From a virus: a DNA stretch of 64,000 bases. A model generated the notes under the pieces. That model ran no database searches. It was not told where the DNA came from and was given only the letters and a program-made list of their open reading frames with translations. Positions 18,395 to 26,484 of the stretch are shown here, piece after piece; position 1 is the stretch's first letter, and every line of letters starts with the position of its first letter. The DNA is taken from positions 40,261-104,260 of IMG/VR virus record IMGVR_UViG_3300043438_000518; one strand, written 5' to 3'. The translations under genes and the position numbers were made by a program.

Positions 18395-18853
18395 CTATCT
18401 TAAACTGAGTTCAAATCTAAAGATTTCTTTTGGAATATCTACAACTACGTCTTTAAAATTTATATCACGATGTAAAAGAGATTTATAATCTTTGGACATG
18501 TCATTAAACCTACCTTGCTTAAACAATTCAATGTCTCTATGATATAAAGAACTAGGTCTAAAGACATACATAACCATGTTATCTACTTCATAATAGTCGT
18601 AGAAAGAGTCAAATCCTGTAATTTTAGTTTCAAACATCTCAAAAGCATCTTTGTCTGTAGGCTTAAACAAAAAGAACAAACAGTTAGTGTACTTACTTTT
18701 ATACCCGTAATCATCTATGTAAACATTAACTAACCCAAAGTTAGCAAGTAAACGAGCAGCATTAGCCCCTGATGTAAATATCATGGGGCTAAGAAACTTG
18801 GTGGTATTGTTTGTAGTATCTGAGTACACTTTACACAATTCTAAGTCCGTCAT
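18395..18853 (-). CDS. hypothetical protein
   Basis: 152 residues, aromatic-rich (YKSKYTNCLFFLFKP, FDSFYDYYEVDN). Its ending VVVDIPKEIFRFELSLR resembles the RIPRELCRF ending of the adjacent nuclease-fold gene, hinting at a distant shared domain, but I cannot show it. It overlaps the upstream nuclease gene by 23 bases and is two bases from the downstream gene, so the three are probably translated together. Confidence 0.65.
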   Translation of the reverse strand: MTDLELCKVYSDTTNNTTKFLSPMIFTSGANAARLLANFGLVNVYIDDYGYKSKYTNCLFFLFKPTDKDAFEMFETKITGFDSFYDYYEVDNMVMYVFRPSSLYHRDIELFKQGRFNDMSKDYKSLLHRDINFKDVVVDIPKEIFRFELSLR

Positions 18854-19799
18854 TCCAGTAGTCCTCCATTGTATATGCCCACATATCGTTTTCTGAGTGC
18901 CATTTTAAGCGTTGAATTGCTTGGTGGAACCCTTCATACTCCTTACCTAAGTAAGTGCCTCCCATCTTTCCTAAATCCATTAGCTTGTCTGACATCTCAT
19001 AGATCAAAGGACTACCTGGATACTTCTGACTTTCTACGATAAATCTAAAGTTATGTATAGTCAAGTTCTCTCCGTAGATACTTAGGTCTGTCTGCTTAAG
19101 AGCTTCTGTGTAGAAAGCTGCTTGGAAATCATATCTGTGCTTAAGCAACATCTCTACCCAATAGTTTAAAGAAGTTGTGGTTGTTTTAAGGTCAATAGGA
19201 TATAAGATGTTGTTCACTGTGTCAACTACCACTAAATCCAAAAGACCCTTACAAGCAATTCCTTCGTATTCAAACTGAAGAGACTGTTGGGTAAATACTT
19301 TAAACTGTGAATTCCCTACTACGTACTTAGAAGTAAAGGAACTCATCTTAAGAGTGTTGGCTACGTTCTGAATGGTTGCATACTGAATAGGACTTACTAC
19401 TTTCTTTCCTTCTCCAGCAATCAAGTCATCATAATAGGCTTTACCCTCTTTCTCGAATCTCTCTCTCACCTTAGCAAGAGTATCACGCTTAAATCCTGCT
19501 AATTCGTAGGCTATGTTTTCTGCCATAGTATCATTACGATTAGCAAATAGATGCCATACAAAGTCTCCCATCTGTCCTGTAGGTCTTTCTACAGTACTAA
19601 AATAGAATTGCTCCATGAAAACATCCTCTCCTTGAGTTAATAATAAATCTACTCCGTCACCTATAACTGTTACTTCTGCTGGTTCATCCATGTCAGAATT
19701 AGGATCGTAGTTAATATAAAGATTAGGGTGTAAAAGTATTTTCTTTAGCCTACTCTGGCTTTGTGCTGTGTTGGATAAATAATCCTCGTCTAAAATCAT
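18831..19799 (-). CDS. PD-(D/E)XK exonuclease, RecB/RecE-like
   Basis: 322 residues. An N-terminal helical region (residues 1-130) with SRLKKILLHPNLY is followed by the nuclease core: KGLLDLVVVDTVNNILYPIDLKTT, holding the Asp and the D-L-K of the motif, then YDFQAAFYTEAL, the QxxxY helix typical of RecB-family nucleases. This family resects double-stranded ends and works with single-strand annealing proteins; the AAA ATPase at 28382-29074 and the ssDNA-binding protein candidate at 27523-28362 are possible partners. ATG start chosen at 19799, preceded by a structured 150-base gap. Confidence 0.8.
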   Translation of the reverse strand: MILDEDYLSNTAQSQSRLKKILLHPNLYINYDPNSDMDEPAEVTVIGDGVDLLLTQGEDVFMEQFYFSTVERPTGQMGDFVWHLFANRNDTMAENIAYELAGFKRDTLAKVRERFEKEGKAYYDDLIAGEGKKVVSPIQYATIQNVANTLKMSSFTSKYVVGNSQFKVFTQQSLQFEYEGIACKGLLDLVVVDTVNNILYPIDLKTTTTSLNYWVEMLLKHRYDFQAAFYTEALKQTDLSIYGENLTIHNFRFIVESQKYPGSPLIYEMSDKLMDLGKMGGTYLGKEYEGFHQAIQRLKWHSENDMWAYTMEDYWNDGLRIV

Positions 19800-19907
19800 T
19801 GCTTCGTAAATTTAATAGTTAGTGTAAACCATAAGAACCCTAAATGAATACTAAACCTCTCTCTAGAGTTAGTGCGACTAAAAGTTAATATGGGTAAAGG
19901 ATAGAAG

Positions 19908-19940
19908 AACCAATAAGGATAATTCCTTTGGCCTTTGGTT
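19908..19940 (-). promoter_or_regulatory. nested hairpin in the 19800-19952 gap
   Basis: AACCAA (19908-19913) pairs with TTGGTT (19935-19940), and inside it AAGGA (19915-19919) pairs with TCCTT (19924-19928) around a 4-base loop. It lies just 3' of the gene ending at 19953 and 5' of the nuclease gene, so it could be a transcript end or processing signal. No T-run follows, so it is not a standard terminator. I see no promoter consensus in the rest of the gap. Confidence 0.4.
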
Positions 19941-19952
19941 AGTTTGGAAAAG

Positions 19953-20312
19953 TTACTTACTTGGATCTTCATGGGTCAAATCATTAAACTCAGGCTTCTC
20001 CCTTAAGATATAGGCAATAAACATAGCATTACATTGTATGTGTCCTATATGGTGGATAAGAGATTCTTTGTCGTGAGACTCTCCTGATAACAAACTAAAA
20101 GTATGTCTCAACATACTCTCTAATACTTCGCTAGCTGGCATTCCTTTCTTCCAATTATCTTTAGCGTATTTCTTAGCTCCGAACTCTAGTACTTCTACCA
20201 TAGGTTCTAAAGACTTAAAATCTACTAAAGACCACTGAGCCTTACCTTTGTTGTAGCGTAGTGCTTGACTACCCTCATTATAGTCTTCCATAGCAGGAAA
20301 ATCGTTAGCCAT
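19953..20312 (-). CDS. dATP/dGTP diphosphohydrolase-type protein (DUF5664-like)
   Basis: 119 residues. ALRYNKGKAQWSLVDF, EVLEFGAKKYAKDNWKKG, SMLRHTFSLLSGE and HHIGHIQCNAMFIAYIL follow the all-helical pattern of this MazG/HD-like nucleotide-hydrolase family, found widely in phages. The related enzyme MazZ helps make 2-aminoadenine (Z) genomes, but no PurZ gene is visible in this window, so a general dNTP-pool role is the safer reading. It is three bases from the upstream gene in the replication operon. Confidence 0.72.
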   Translation of the reverse strand: MANDFPAMEDYNEGSQALRYNKGKAQWSLVDFKSLEPMVEVLEFGAKKYAKDNWKKGMPASEVLESMLRHTFSLLSGESHDKESLIHHIGHIQCNAMFIAYILREKPEFNDLTHEDPSK

Positions 20313-20314
20313 AG

Positions 20315-20587
20315 TTAACGTTTTAAAGCACCTGTAGTAGTTTTAGAAATAGGATAAGCAGGAACTACTGTAAGAACAACTCTTCCAAATTTCATAGGAA
20401 GAACATTAGTTACAATAGACATTACTTCATTACAGTTTACTATAGTTCCTAATTGGATAGTTTGACTGTACTCATCTCCATAGTAAGTGACCATGTTTTC
20501 TCCATAAGCGTAGGAGTGTGCGACATCAGGGGAGCCAACAGCTTCCACTTTGTCTGATTCTGTGCGGGGTTCTATAATATATAACAT
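20315..20587 (-). CDS. hypothetical protein
   Basis: 90 residues, beta-rich, with SYAYGENMVTYYGDEYSQ in the middle and a basic C-terminus (TTTGALKR). No family recognised and no signal or membrane segment. It sits between the nucleotide hydrolase and the possible recombination gene with gaps of 2 and 5 bases. Confidence 0.6.
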   Translation of the reverse strand: MLYIIEPRTESDKVEAVGSPDVAHSYAYGENMVTYYGDEYSQTIQLGTIVNCNEVMSIVTNVLPMKFGRVVLTVVPAYPISKTTTGALKR

Positions 20588-20592
20588 AATTT

Positions 20593-21030
20593 TTAGTCTA
20601 GTTCTGGTACTTCCACTCCCAGGATTTCTCTTGCAAATAAAATCACATCTTGTATAAACTTATGTACTTCGTCCTTCTTACCGTTAGATAACGATAGAGG
20701 AGTTTTAATAAACTGTCCTTGGAACATAGTCTCTTCGTAGAAGTACTTGTCTTTAAGGAATGTTACTACGTCCTCTTTGCTATATACTTCGCCTGTAAGC
20801 GACTCAAAGCCTGCTTTTACTATAGGTACTAGGGTACTATAGAAATAAGCTAACTGAGGGTTTGTTTTCTTAGAATCTATTCTAGTAATACAAACTTCTA
20901 CATCTATACTCGGATCTTGTTTCATAAGTTCTTTAAAGTATGATTGCATTAACTCTTTATCTCCCTTAAGATAAACGTTACCATCTATATTAAGGGAGAG
21001 AGTTGCAGGTATGTAAACTCTATTTATCAT
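20593..21030 (-). CDS. phage protein, possibly NinB/Orf-type recombination factor
   Basis: 145 residues. After an N-terminal beta region the segment KTNPQLAYFYSTLVPIVKAG followed by YSKEDVVTFLKDKYF is typical of a broad group of phage proteins that include NinB-like recombination factors (RTxxQNxxYW type start, then a helix ending in KxxF). I base the call on that pattern only. It overlaps the downstream end of the next gene by 11 bases. Context (nuclease, polymerase, NinG) supports a DNA recombination role but does not prove it. Confidence 0.45.
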   Translation of the reverse strand: MINRVYIPATLSLNIDGNVYLKGDKELMQSYFKELMKQDPSIDVEVCITRIDSKKTNPQLAYFYSTLVPIVKAGFESLTGEVYSKEDVVTFLKDKYFYEETMFQGQFIKTPLSLSNGKKDEVHKFIQDVILFAREILGVEVPELD

Positions 21031-21280
21031 TAGTTCTCTTTTCTATTTCTTCCAAAAGCAAAAATGCCAACTCTTCGTCTTCTTCTATCTGGTTACTTAC
21101 GTTTCTCTTCTGCAAATATCCGTCTAAAATTTTAATAAAGTAAGCATTTTTTGCTTTTGCTTCGTTAATTGCTTTCCGTAAATCGTCATTAACAAACTCA
21201 CGGATAAACTGATACTGTGTGTTAACTGCTCTAGCAAGAAGATAAGTTCTTCTTACTTCTTTTAATTGTTCATCTGTCAT
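21020..21280 (-). CDS. small helical hypothetical protein
   Basis: 86 residues, almost entirely helical and charged (LRKAINEAKAKNAYFIK, EEDEELAFLLLEEIEKR). It probably oligomerises or binds a partner. It overlaps the gene at 20593-21030 by 11 bases, and the small gene at 21301-21447 lies 20 bases upstream. No family recognised. Confidence 0.6.
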   Translation of the reverse strand: MTDEQLKEVRRTYLLARAVNTQYQFIREFVNDDLRKAINEAKAKNAYFIKILDGYLQKRNVSNQIEEDEELAFLLLEEIEKRTNDK

Positions 21281-21300
21281 TACACTACTGCTATCATAGT

Positions 21301-21447
21301 TTATTTTTTCTTAAGAGATTTAATAATCATTCTAATCTGTTGACCTTCAAGTCTCAATTTATGAATTTTTTTATCTATGGTAACCAATCTTTGGTGTAAA
21401 TACTCTGGGGTTAACTCTCTTAGTTTTAAAATTTCTTCTTGTTTCAT
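21301..21447 (-). CDS. 48-residue basic protein
   Basis: A short frame starting MKQEEILKLRELTPEYL and ending IIKSLKKK, basic and helical. It fills the gap between the polymerase gene (ends at 21450) and the gene at 21020-21280, leaving only 2 bases to the polymerase stop. The spacing, A-rich start and continuous operon argue that it is real. It may be a polymerase accessory peptide, but this is only from position. Confidence 0.55.
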   Translation of the reverse strand: MKQEEILKLRELTPEYLHQRLVTIDKKIHKLRLEGQQIRMIIKSLKKK

Positions 21448-21449
21448 AA

Positions 21450-23420
21450 TTACTTTTTCCAAAATTTTTCTATGCAAGGATCTGCTTTGAGAGGAACTCT
21501 CTTACAAAACTTAGCACCTGCATCTACCATTGCTTTTTCTAATTGTGCAGCAGCCTGTTGCGCAATTTCCTCAGGTGTTTCTATTAATATCTCATCGTGT
21601 ATTATATTGACTATCAATACTTTAAACAATAAGTTATTAGGTACTAGATACTTAGTCCAGAAATACACACAAGCTAACTTAGTAATCTCTGCGGATTCAC
21701 CTTGGATAGGATAGTTCAAAGACATGCGTTCAATGTCTCCACGCTTTCTAAAGAATTGACTTACCTTTTCTTTCATCTCTCTAGCCGTAGGTGTGTTTGC
21801 ATTCTTCATCTGCTTGTACCTGTCCCAGAAATCTTTGTTCATCTCGTTCTTAAGTTTAGAAAACTCATCGTAGTAATCTACGTAAGACTTTTTACCTGTT
21901 ACGGGTGAGATAAGAACATAGCCATTCTCTACACCAAACTTCTTTGCTTCAGTAAAGTAAGCTGCTAATCCTGGGAAGGCTCTAAAGTATGCATCATAGA
22001 TAGACTGACCTTGTTCTACATTTAGTCCTAGTTGATCTGCAATACCAATACCTGAGCCACCGTAGTTAATAGCAAAGCCTGCAACCTTAGCTGATTGACG
22101 CTTATCTTTGTGTTTCTTTTTGATGTCATTAAGATCCATACCATCTAACTCAGGATACATCTTGCTCGCAATAAAGCTGTGCATATCACCCAAGTCATTA
22201 TCATAGAACTCTAAGAGGTTTTTATCTAGACACTTGTTAACTAATACAATTTGTTCTTGGCCTGTATAGTCACAACCTACTAGAGTGTTTCCTTCTGATG
22301 CTACAAAGCAAGATCGAGTTTCTTGGTCTGAGGGAATGTTCTGAAAGTTAAAGTTCTTTACGTCTCCTGATTTACCACCACTAGATAAGCGTCCTGTGTT
22401 CATCAACTGCTTAAACTGTGTGTGAATTCTTCCGCTTACTGGATTAATTTGATCTATCCAGTTCTGTCCGTAAGTCCCTATGTCTTTTTGAGCTCCTTTA
22501 AACTTTAAATAAGTCTCAATAATGGGGTATTTTGAGCTGTATTTTACTAGATGGTTAGCTTCAATGGTGTCTTTAGTCTTTCCTTTCTCTACTACTTTAG
22601 TGTTTACACCTAGTGCCTGAAAGAATTCTACTACCTGTGAAGGTGAGTTCCAATTCACATTAACCTTAGTCGAAGAAGAGAAGAGGTCAAGTTGAGAGTC
22701 GATAAACTTTTCCATCTTATTATCTAGGATGAATTGGTTTAACTGTGCTTCAGCTTCATCTGCTATGGCTTGTACTTTGTTTATCTTAGCTGTCCATTGC
22801 TCTACGTCTAGTTTCATTCCTGAATACTCGATGTAGGCTAGTACTAATACAAACTTATTGTCCAAATCAATGGACACTGAGGTACCATCTGCTAGCTGTA
22901 AGAATTCTTGTTTGTCCTTTAATTCGTGTAGATACTTTACGTCATACGCAGAGTACTTTACGAAACCTTCAGTAAGTCTACCTGTAATATTTAGTCGCTC
23001 TTCTTTGCTTAGTATGATTCCACAATGACGTAGTACACAAGCAGCAAGTGAGCATCTATGGCTTTCTATACCTAGGCGAGATGTTTTTTCTCCTAAGAAG
23101 GTATCGTATACCTTTGTTGGAATTACCCTATAATGATAAAGGAATCTTAGGTCAAACTTTAAGTTATGACCAATAAGACCCTTAGTCTCTAATAACTCTT
23201 TGTATTCGTTGATGTCAATCGTAGTTAAGTCTATTACGTATTGAACATCGTTATCTCCTAACTGAAGAGTATACAGTTTAGTAGTGTAAGGATCGAAACC
23301 TGAGGTCTCTGTGTCCAAACCTATCCACTCTAACTTGTTTAAGTATTCGAGGGACTCTTGTACTGTAGTAAGGGTAATGTCGGGTAAGGAGATATCTTGT
23401 TTGGTAACTAGATATATCAT
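21450..23420 (-). CDS. DNA polymerase, family A, with 3'-5' exonuclease domain
   Basis: 656 residues. Exonuclease motifs are complete: Exo I GLDTETSG (D36, E38), Exo II GHNLKFDLRFL, Exo III YSAYDVKYLHEL. Polymerase motif A is VGCDYTGQEQ (D384), motif B is RQSAKVAGFAINYGG with the conserved Arg, Lys, Phe and Tyr of the O-helix, and motif C is NIIHDEILIE (D609). This is the replicative polymerase, with the length usual for T7-like and crAss-like enzymes. The O-helix Phe predicts discrimination against dideoxynucleotides. It overlaps the NinG-like gene by 4 bases, so the two are translationally coupled. Confidence 0.96.
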   Translation of the reverse strand: MIYLVTKQDISLPDITLTTVQESLEYLNKLEWIGLDTETSGFDPYTTKLYTLQLGDNDVQYVIDLTTIDINEYKELLETKGLIGHNLKFDLRFLYHYRVIPTKVYDTFLGEKTSRLGIESHRCSLAACVLRHCGIILSKEERLNITGRLTEGFVKYSAYDVKYLHELKDKQEFLQLADGTSVSIDLDNKFVLVLAYIEYSGMKLDVEQWTAKINKVQAIADEAEAQLNQFILDNKMEKFIDSQLDLFSSSTKVNVNWNSPSQVVEFFQALGVNTKVVEKGKTKDTIEANHLVKYSSKYPIIETYLKFKGAQKDIGTYGQNWIDQINPVSGRIHTQFKQLMNTGRLSSGGKSGDVKNFNFQNIPSDQETRSCFVASEGNTLVGCDYTGQEQIVLVNKCLDKNLLEFYDNDLGDMHSFIASKMYPELDGMDLNDIKKKHKDKRQSAKVAGFAINYGGSGIGIADQLGLNVEQGQSIYDAYFRAFPGLAAYFTEAKKFGVENGYVLISPVTGKKSYVDYYDEFSKLKNEMNKDFWDRYKQMKNANTPTAREMKEKVSQFFRKRGDIERMSLNYPIQGESAEITKLACVYFWTKYLVPNNLLFKVLIVNIIHDEILIETPEEIAQQAAAQLEKAMVDAGAKFCKRVPLKADPCIEKFWKK

Positions 23421-24061
23421 TTTAAAATGGGTCCTACTATCTTGTTATAATCATTTAAAGCCTGTTTAAGCTTTTCATACTTCTGTTCTTGTGAGTAGTT
23501 GCCTTGTTCAATATCGGTAAGGCAGGTTCTGTACACATCGTAGATAAGCTTTCTATCGTGGTTACTTAACTTAAGAATCTTATTCGAAAGTTGTAGCATG
23601 TCTTCTGTGGTATCTTCTCCCCATATCTTGTTTAGGGATTTACCTAAGTTCCATACGTGATGAGGGGTATAAAGATTGCACTTAGGGCAAGCTGGCAATA
23701 AGTTAGTTAAGTGATAACGAGTAGATACTTTAGTTCTACCTACAAAGTGAGCACATTGAAGTCCTTTAGGATCTAGAGTAATTTCACAAGCATGGCACTT
23801 ATTGATGTGTGCACCTCTTACTAACCATGATGTTATTTGATCTAACTTGGTTTGAGTAATAGTTTCTTGTTTGATCTTACGTTTGATTTCTTTGCGGACT
23901 TTTTGCTTAGCTTTCTTTTCTTTTACTACACATCCTGCACAAAGTCTTTTAGTCTTGTTGGCGATAGCTTTTACTTTACCGCACTCAGAGCAAGGCTTCT
24001 GCAAGTCTCTTTCTTCGGGATTTCCTTTTACAGGAACTTTCTTGATTGTTCTCTTTAACAT
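23417..24061 (-). CDS. NinG/Rap-like recombination nuclease with zinc-binding clusters
   Basis: 214 residues from the ATG at 24061; a TTG nine bases upstream is rejected because a promoter lies directly before the ATG. An N-terminal zinc ribbon (KPCSECGKVKAI ... RLCAGC) and a basic helical linker precede KCHACEITLD, LQCAHFVGR and LLPACPKCNLY, the Cys/His and HNH-like core of lambda NinG (Rap), which helps resolve recombination intermediates. The gene is first in a unit with DNA polymerase and has TATATTTG seven bases before its start, implying a very short or absent leader. Confidence 0.8.
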   Translation of the reverse strand: MLKRTIKKVPVKGNPEERDLQKPCSECGKVKAIANKTKRLCAGCVVKEKKAKQKVRKEIKRKIKQETITQTKLDQITSWLVRGAHINKCHACEITLDPKGLQCAHFVGRTKVSTRYHLTNLLPACPKCNLYTPHHVWNLGKSLNKIWGEDTTEDMLQLSNKILKLSNHDRKLIYDVYRTCLTDIEQGNYSQEQKYEKLKQALNDYNKIVGPILK

Positions 24062-24067
24062 GGTGTA

Positions 24068-24075
24068 CAAATATA
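24068..24075 (-). promoter_or_regulatory. promoter -7 element for ninG-like/polymerase unit
   Basis: On the minus strand the sequence reads TATATTTG, six bases before the ATG at 24061, the flavobacterial TAnnTTTG element. A good TTG at -33 is not visible. It follows directly after the terminator at 24088-24104, so one unit ends and the next begins within 45 bases. Confidence 0.6.
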
Positions 24076-24087
24076 ACTAAAAGAAAA

Positions 24088-24104
24088 GGGGATCTGTTGA
24101 CCCC
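24088..24104 (-). terminator. rho-independent terminator of the DUF932 gene unit
   Basis: On the minus strand GGGG, a 9-base loop and CCCC are followed by TTTTCTTTT. It lies 27 bases past the stop of the gene at 24131-24979. Confidence 0.72.
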
Positions 24105-24130
24105 CTAATCTTTTTTGGCATGCAAGAGAA

Positions 24131-24979
24131 TTACAAAGTTAATCTAGCTTCGTGTAAAGGAGTGTAGGTTTCAGAAATTAATTCTAAGCCTCTGTTGTTG
24201 ATGTTGTAAGCTGTTCCGTGGATCAAAGACTCACGCTTATGCTCTATACTCTTGTGTCCCATCATATAGTTAGTGAAACGAGTAGTAGCATTAAACAAAG
24301 CATAAGCTGTATTACCATGAGTGTTATACTCAGTAGCAATAGCTTGTTTGAAATCTAAGATACGATTCTTAGTACGAGAAGCTTCCCCATCACCTCCGAT
24401 AATACCTAAGATAAAATCGTCTGTAACTACTTCAGGAATGTTAATTTTACTCAATTCGATTAACTTCTCAACAAATTGCTCCTCTTGAGTAAGAGAGTTT
24501 TGTAGTTGAGAGATGATAATAGCTAATCTTCCGTGAGAGTTCTTAGTGTGTCTTACCCTCTGAGACTCTCTTAGAGCCATGTAAAACGTGTTAGCACATA
24601 CAACTGTCACATTGGTTGCTCCGAAGCCAATAGGAGCACTACCATCGTGTGAAGTAAGGGCTGTAAGAAACCTCTTATTGTCAGATCCACCGATAGTAAC
24701 ATCAGTTAGAGGGAATTGATAGTATACTTTCTGGCCGTCTCCTAAGAAACCACCTCTTTCTCCTGAGATATTAACCCTAGCAGCAGCTTCTAAAAGCATG
24801 TCTAAGATTTCTTCATTCTGTGTAGGAACATATTTAGATCCTACGATACCTAAACACTTGTTAGTATCTCCTCTGAAGATACCAAAAGCAGGAGTAGGTT
24901 CTCCGTTAGGACCTACTAGTTCACGTTTGTCTACTGTCCAGTTAGTCCTGGAGGTTTCTAATAATTGTTGTTTGTTCAT
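24131..24979 (-). CDS. DUF932 phage/plasmid-like protein
   Basis: 282 residues. The family signature is strong: an N-terminal LGIVGSKYVPTQNEEIL, a central SHDGSAPIGFGATNVTVVC and NTFYMAL, and a C-terminal helical domain. DUF932 proteins are common in phages and plasmids and are of unknown biochemical role; the beta-helix-like core may bind nucleic acid. It has a 4-base overlap with the preceding small gene and its own terminator. Confidence 0.85.
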   Translation of the reverse strand: MNKQQLLETSRTNWTVDKRELVGPNGEPTPAFGIFRGDTNKCLGIVGSKYVPTQNEEILDMLLEAAARVNISGERGGFLGDGQKVYYQFPLTDVTIGGSDNKRFLTALTSHDGSAPIGFGATNVTVVCANTFYMALRESQRVRHTKNSHGRLAIIISQLQNSLTQEEQFVEKLIELSKINIPEVVTDDFILGIIGGDGEASRTKNRILDFKQAIATEYNTHGNTAYALFNATTRFTNYMMGHKSIEHKRESLIHGTAYNINNRGLELISETYTPLHEARLTL

Positions 24980-25173
24980 AAGGCTGGTCTTTTAAATGTT
25001 TCAATAAAGTTTTGTAGTTCTTCTAGTTCTTTAATTCTACCTTGTACTTCACAATATTCGTACTCGGTGCTTTGTTCCATTAGTTTGGTTTGTTTTACTC
25101 TTTCAGTAAAGTGTTCTATTAATTTAGATTTAAATTCTAAATGACTTAATGTCTCGAAATCTTGCCAATTCAT
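24976..25173 (-). CDS. small coiled-coil protein
   Basis: 65 residues, amphipathic helix with heptads (EYCEVQGRIKELEELQNF). Start and stop overlap the DUF932 gene by ATGA, a sign of coupled translation. No function recognised. Confidence 0.62.
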   Translation of the reverse strand: MNWQDFETLSHLEFKSKLIEHFTERVKQTKLMEQSTEYEYCEVQGRIKELEELQNFIETFKRPAL

Positions 25174-25178
25174 ATTTT

Positions 25179-25880
25179 TTATTTTAAGTTTTGTAGCCAG
25201 TCTATATCATCACGATTACTGGCCATTAATATTTCGTTTATTCTTTTAAAGTGGTTACATTCCCACTTACCTCCAGCGTATAGAGCAGCTGCAGGATGAG
25301 ATGCTACTAATACGTGATGAAATTTATCATCAATCAGGTGAGCAAACTTTAAAGCGTCTTTACCCCAGAAACAAAAAATAAGTCCTGTGGTGCTTTCGTT
25401 TAAAGTTTTGAATACAGCTTCTGTAAATTGAGTCCAATGAGCTAGGTGAGAACCTGACTTACCTTCTTCGATAGTTAAAGCTGCGTTAATTAAGAGAACT
25501 CCTTGCTTAGCCCATGCTTCTAGGTCCATGTCAATAGGAAATGATAGTTCGTCTGGATAAATATCTTCTTTAATCTTGTTATACATAACCCTTAAAGAAG
25601 GAGGAACTTGATCTTTATTTCTAGGACTGAAAGCTAAGCCATGTGCTGTAGGTTCTCCTTTGTATCTACCTGGATACGGATCCATACCTAAGATAACCAC
25701 TCTTACTTTCTGAAAAGGGGTTAAATTAAAAGCCTTGAAGACTTCATCTTTGTAAGGAAGAATAGACTTAGTTTGTCTTTCCTTAGCAATGAAGCCCCCA
25801 AGGCTCTTAAAATATGGACTTTCTATTGTATCTCTTAGGTGTAAATACCAATCATCTGGAATATTTACTAATTTTTTCAT
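25179..25880 (-). CDS. uracil-DNA glycosylase, family 1, with altered active-site loop
   Basis: 233 residues, the usual family length. Motifs: VVILGMDPYPG (residues 62-71), AHGLAFS, LLINAALTIEEGKSGSH, and SHPAAALY. In the standard enzyme the first motif is GQDPYH and the last HPSPLS; here Gln is Met and the His is Pro, while the catalytic Asp (D67) and Tyr remain. It removes uracil from DNA, consistent with dUMP production by the phage dCMP deaminase. The changes may reduce or alter activity. It overlaps the DnaA-like gene by 29 bases. Confidence 0.9.
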   Translation of the reverse strand: MKKLVNIPDDWYLHLRDTIESPYFKSLGGFIAKERQTKSILPYKDEVFKAFNLTPFQKVRVVILGMDPYPGRYKGEPTAHGLAFSPRNKDQVPPSLRVMYNKIKEDIYPDELSFPIDMDLEAWAKQGVLLINAALTIEEGKSGSHLAHWTQFTEAVFKTLNESTTGLIFCFWGKDALKFAHLIDDKFHHVLVASHPAAALYAGGKWECNHFKRINEILMASNRDDIDWLQNLK

Positions 25881-26484
25881 TAATCTCTTTTCTACGTTTA
25901 CGTCTTCTGCTACTATCTAAAGTTTCTACAATAACATTAGCTCTAATCTCTGTATTCATCATACCAGGAAAAACATCATCTACCATGTTAAGGATTTGAT
26001 TATATCTTACCTTATAGCTGTTCATTACATCGTAGAAGTCAGTATGCTGCCTAATCGAATGAATGATTGTAGAGTGATCTTTGCCTAGTAAGTTACCTAC
26101 TTTGGTATATGTGTAGTGAAATTGAATAAGTAAAACAGCAGCAAACTGAAATCTAGCTTCTACATACTCTCTCTTTCTGCTTAGTTTAACAAACTCTTCT
26201 ACACTGATTCTATTGACGTTACAAACTATCTTTATAATAGTCTGCTCAAAGTCTGTAAACTTAGCTAGATTTACTTTAACCATCTGAGCTTTTTCTTGTG
26301 CTAGTTTTTTCTTTCTTGCATACTCTTCAGGATCGATTATATTAATCCTTCTTTGATAGAACTCTTTGTTTTTAGATTTTAAATTTACTGTATTCAATAG
26401 ACTCTCTTGCATAAGAGGTTCTATTTTGAGTTTTGTGAACACAATTTCTAAAGCTTCTTTTACAATATCTTTAACTCTTGGCAT
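25852..26484 (-). CDS. DnaA domain IV-like DNA-binding protein
   Basis: 210 residues. The segment ISVEEFVKLSRKREYVEARF ... YTKVGNLLGKDHSTIIHSIR matches the DnaA box-binding domain, including the GxDHSTxxH signature helix. The AAA+ part of DnaA is absent; the first 75 residues are basic and the C-terminus is Arg/Lys-rich (SSRRRKRRKEINEK). It could recognise the phage origin and recruit the primase or helicase encoded nearby, or interfere with host initiation (inference). It overlaps the primase gene by 25 bases. Confidence 0.8.
   Translation of the reverse strand: MPRVKDIVKEALEIVFTKLKIEPLMQESLLNTVNLKSKNKEFYQRRINIIDPEEYARKKKLAQEKAQMVKVNLAKFTDFEQTIIKIVCNVNRISVEEFVKLSRKREYVEARFQFAAVLLIQFHYTYTKVGNLLGKDHSTIIHSIRQHTDFYDVMNSYKVRYNQILNMVDDVFPGMMNTEIRANVIVETLDSSRRRKRRKEINEKISKYSR

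Noticed and set aside
19953-20312. Evidence for a 2-aminoadenine (Z) genome
   Set aside because: DUF5664-type proteins occur in many phages with ordinary DNA and no PurZ gene is visible.
25852-26484. Full-length DnaA initiator
   Set aside because: No Walker A or B motif; only the domain IV-like part is present.
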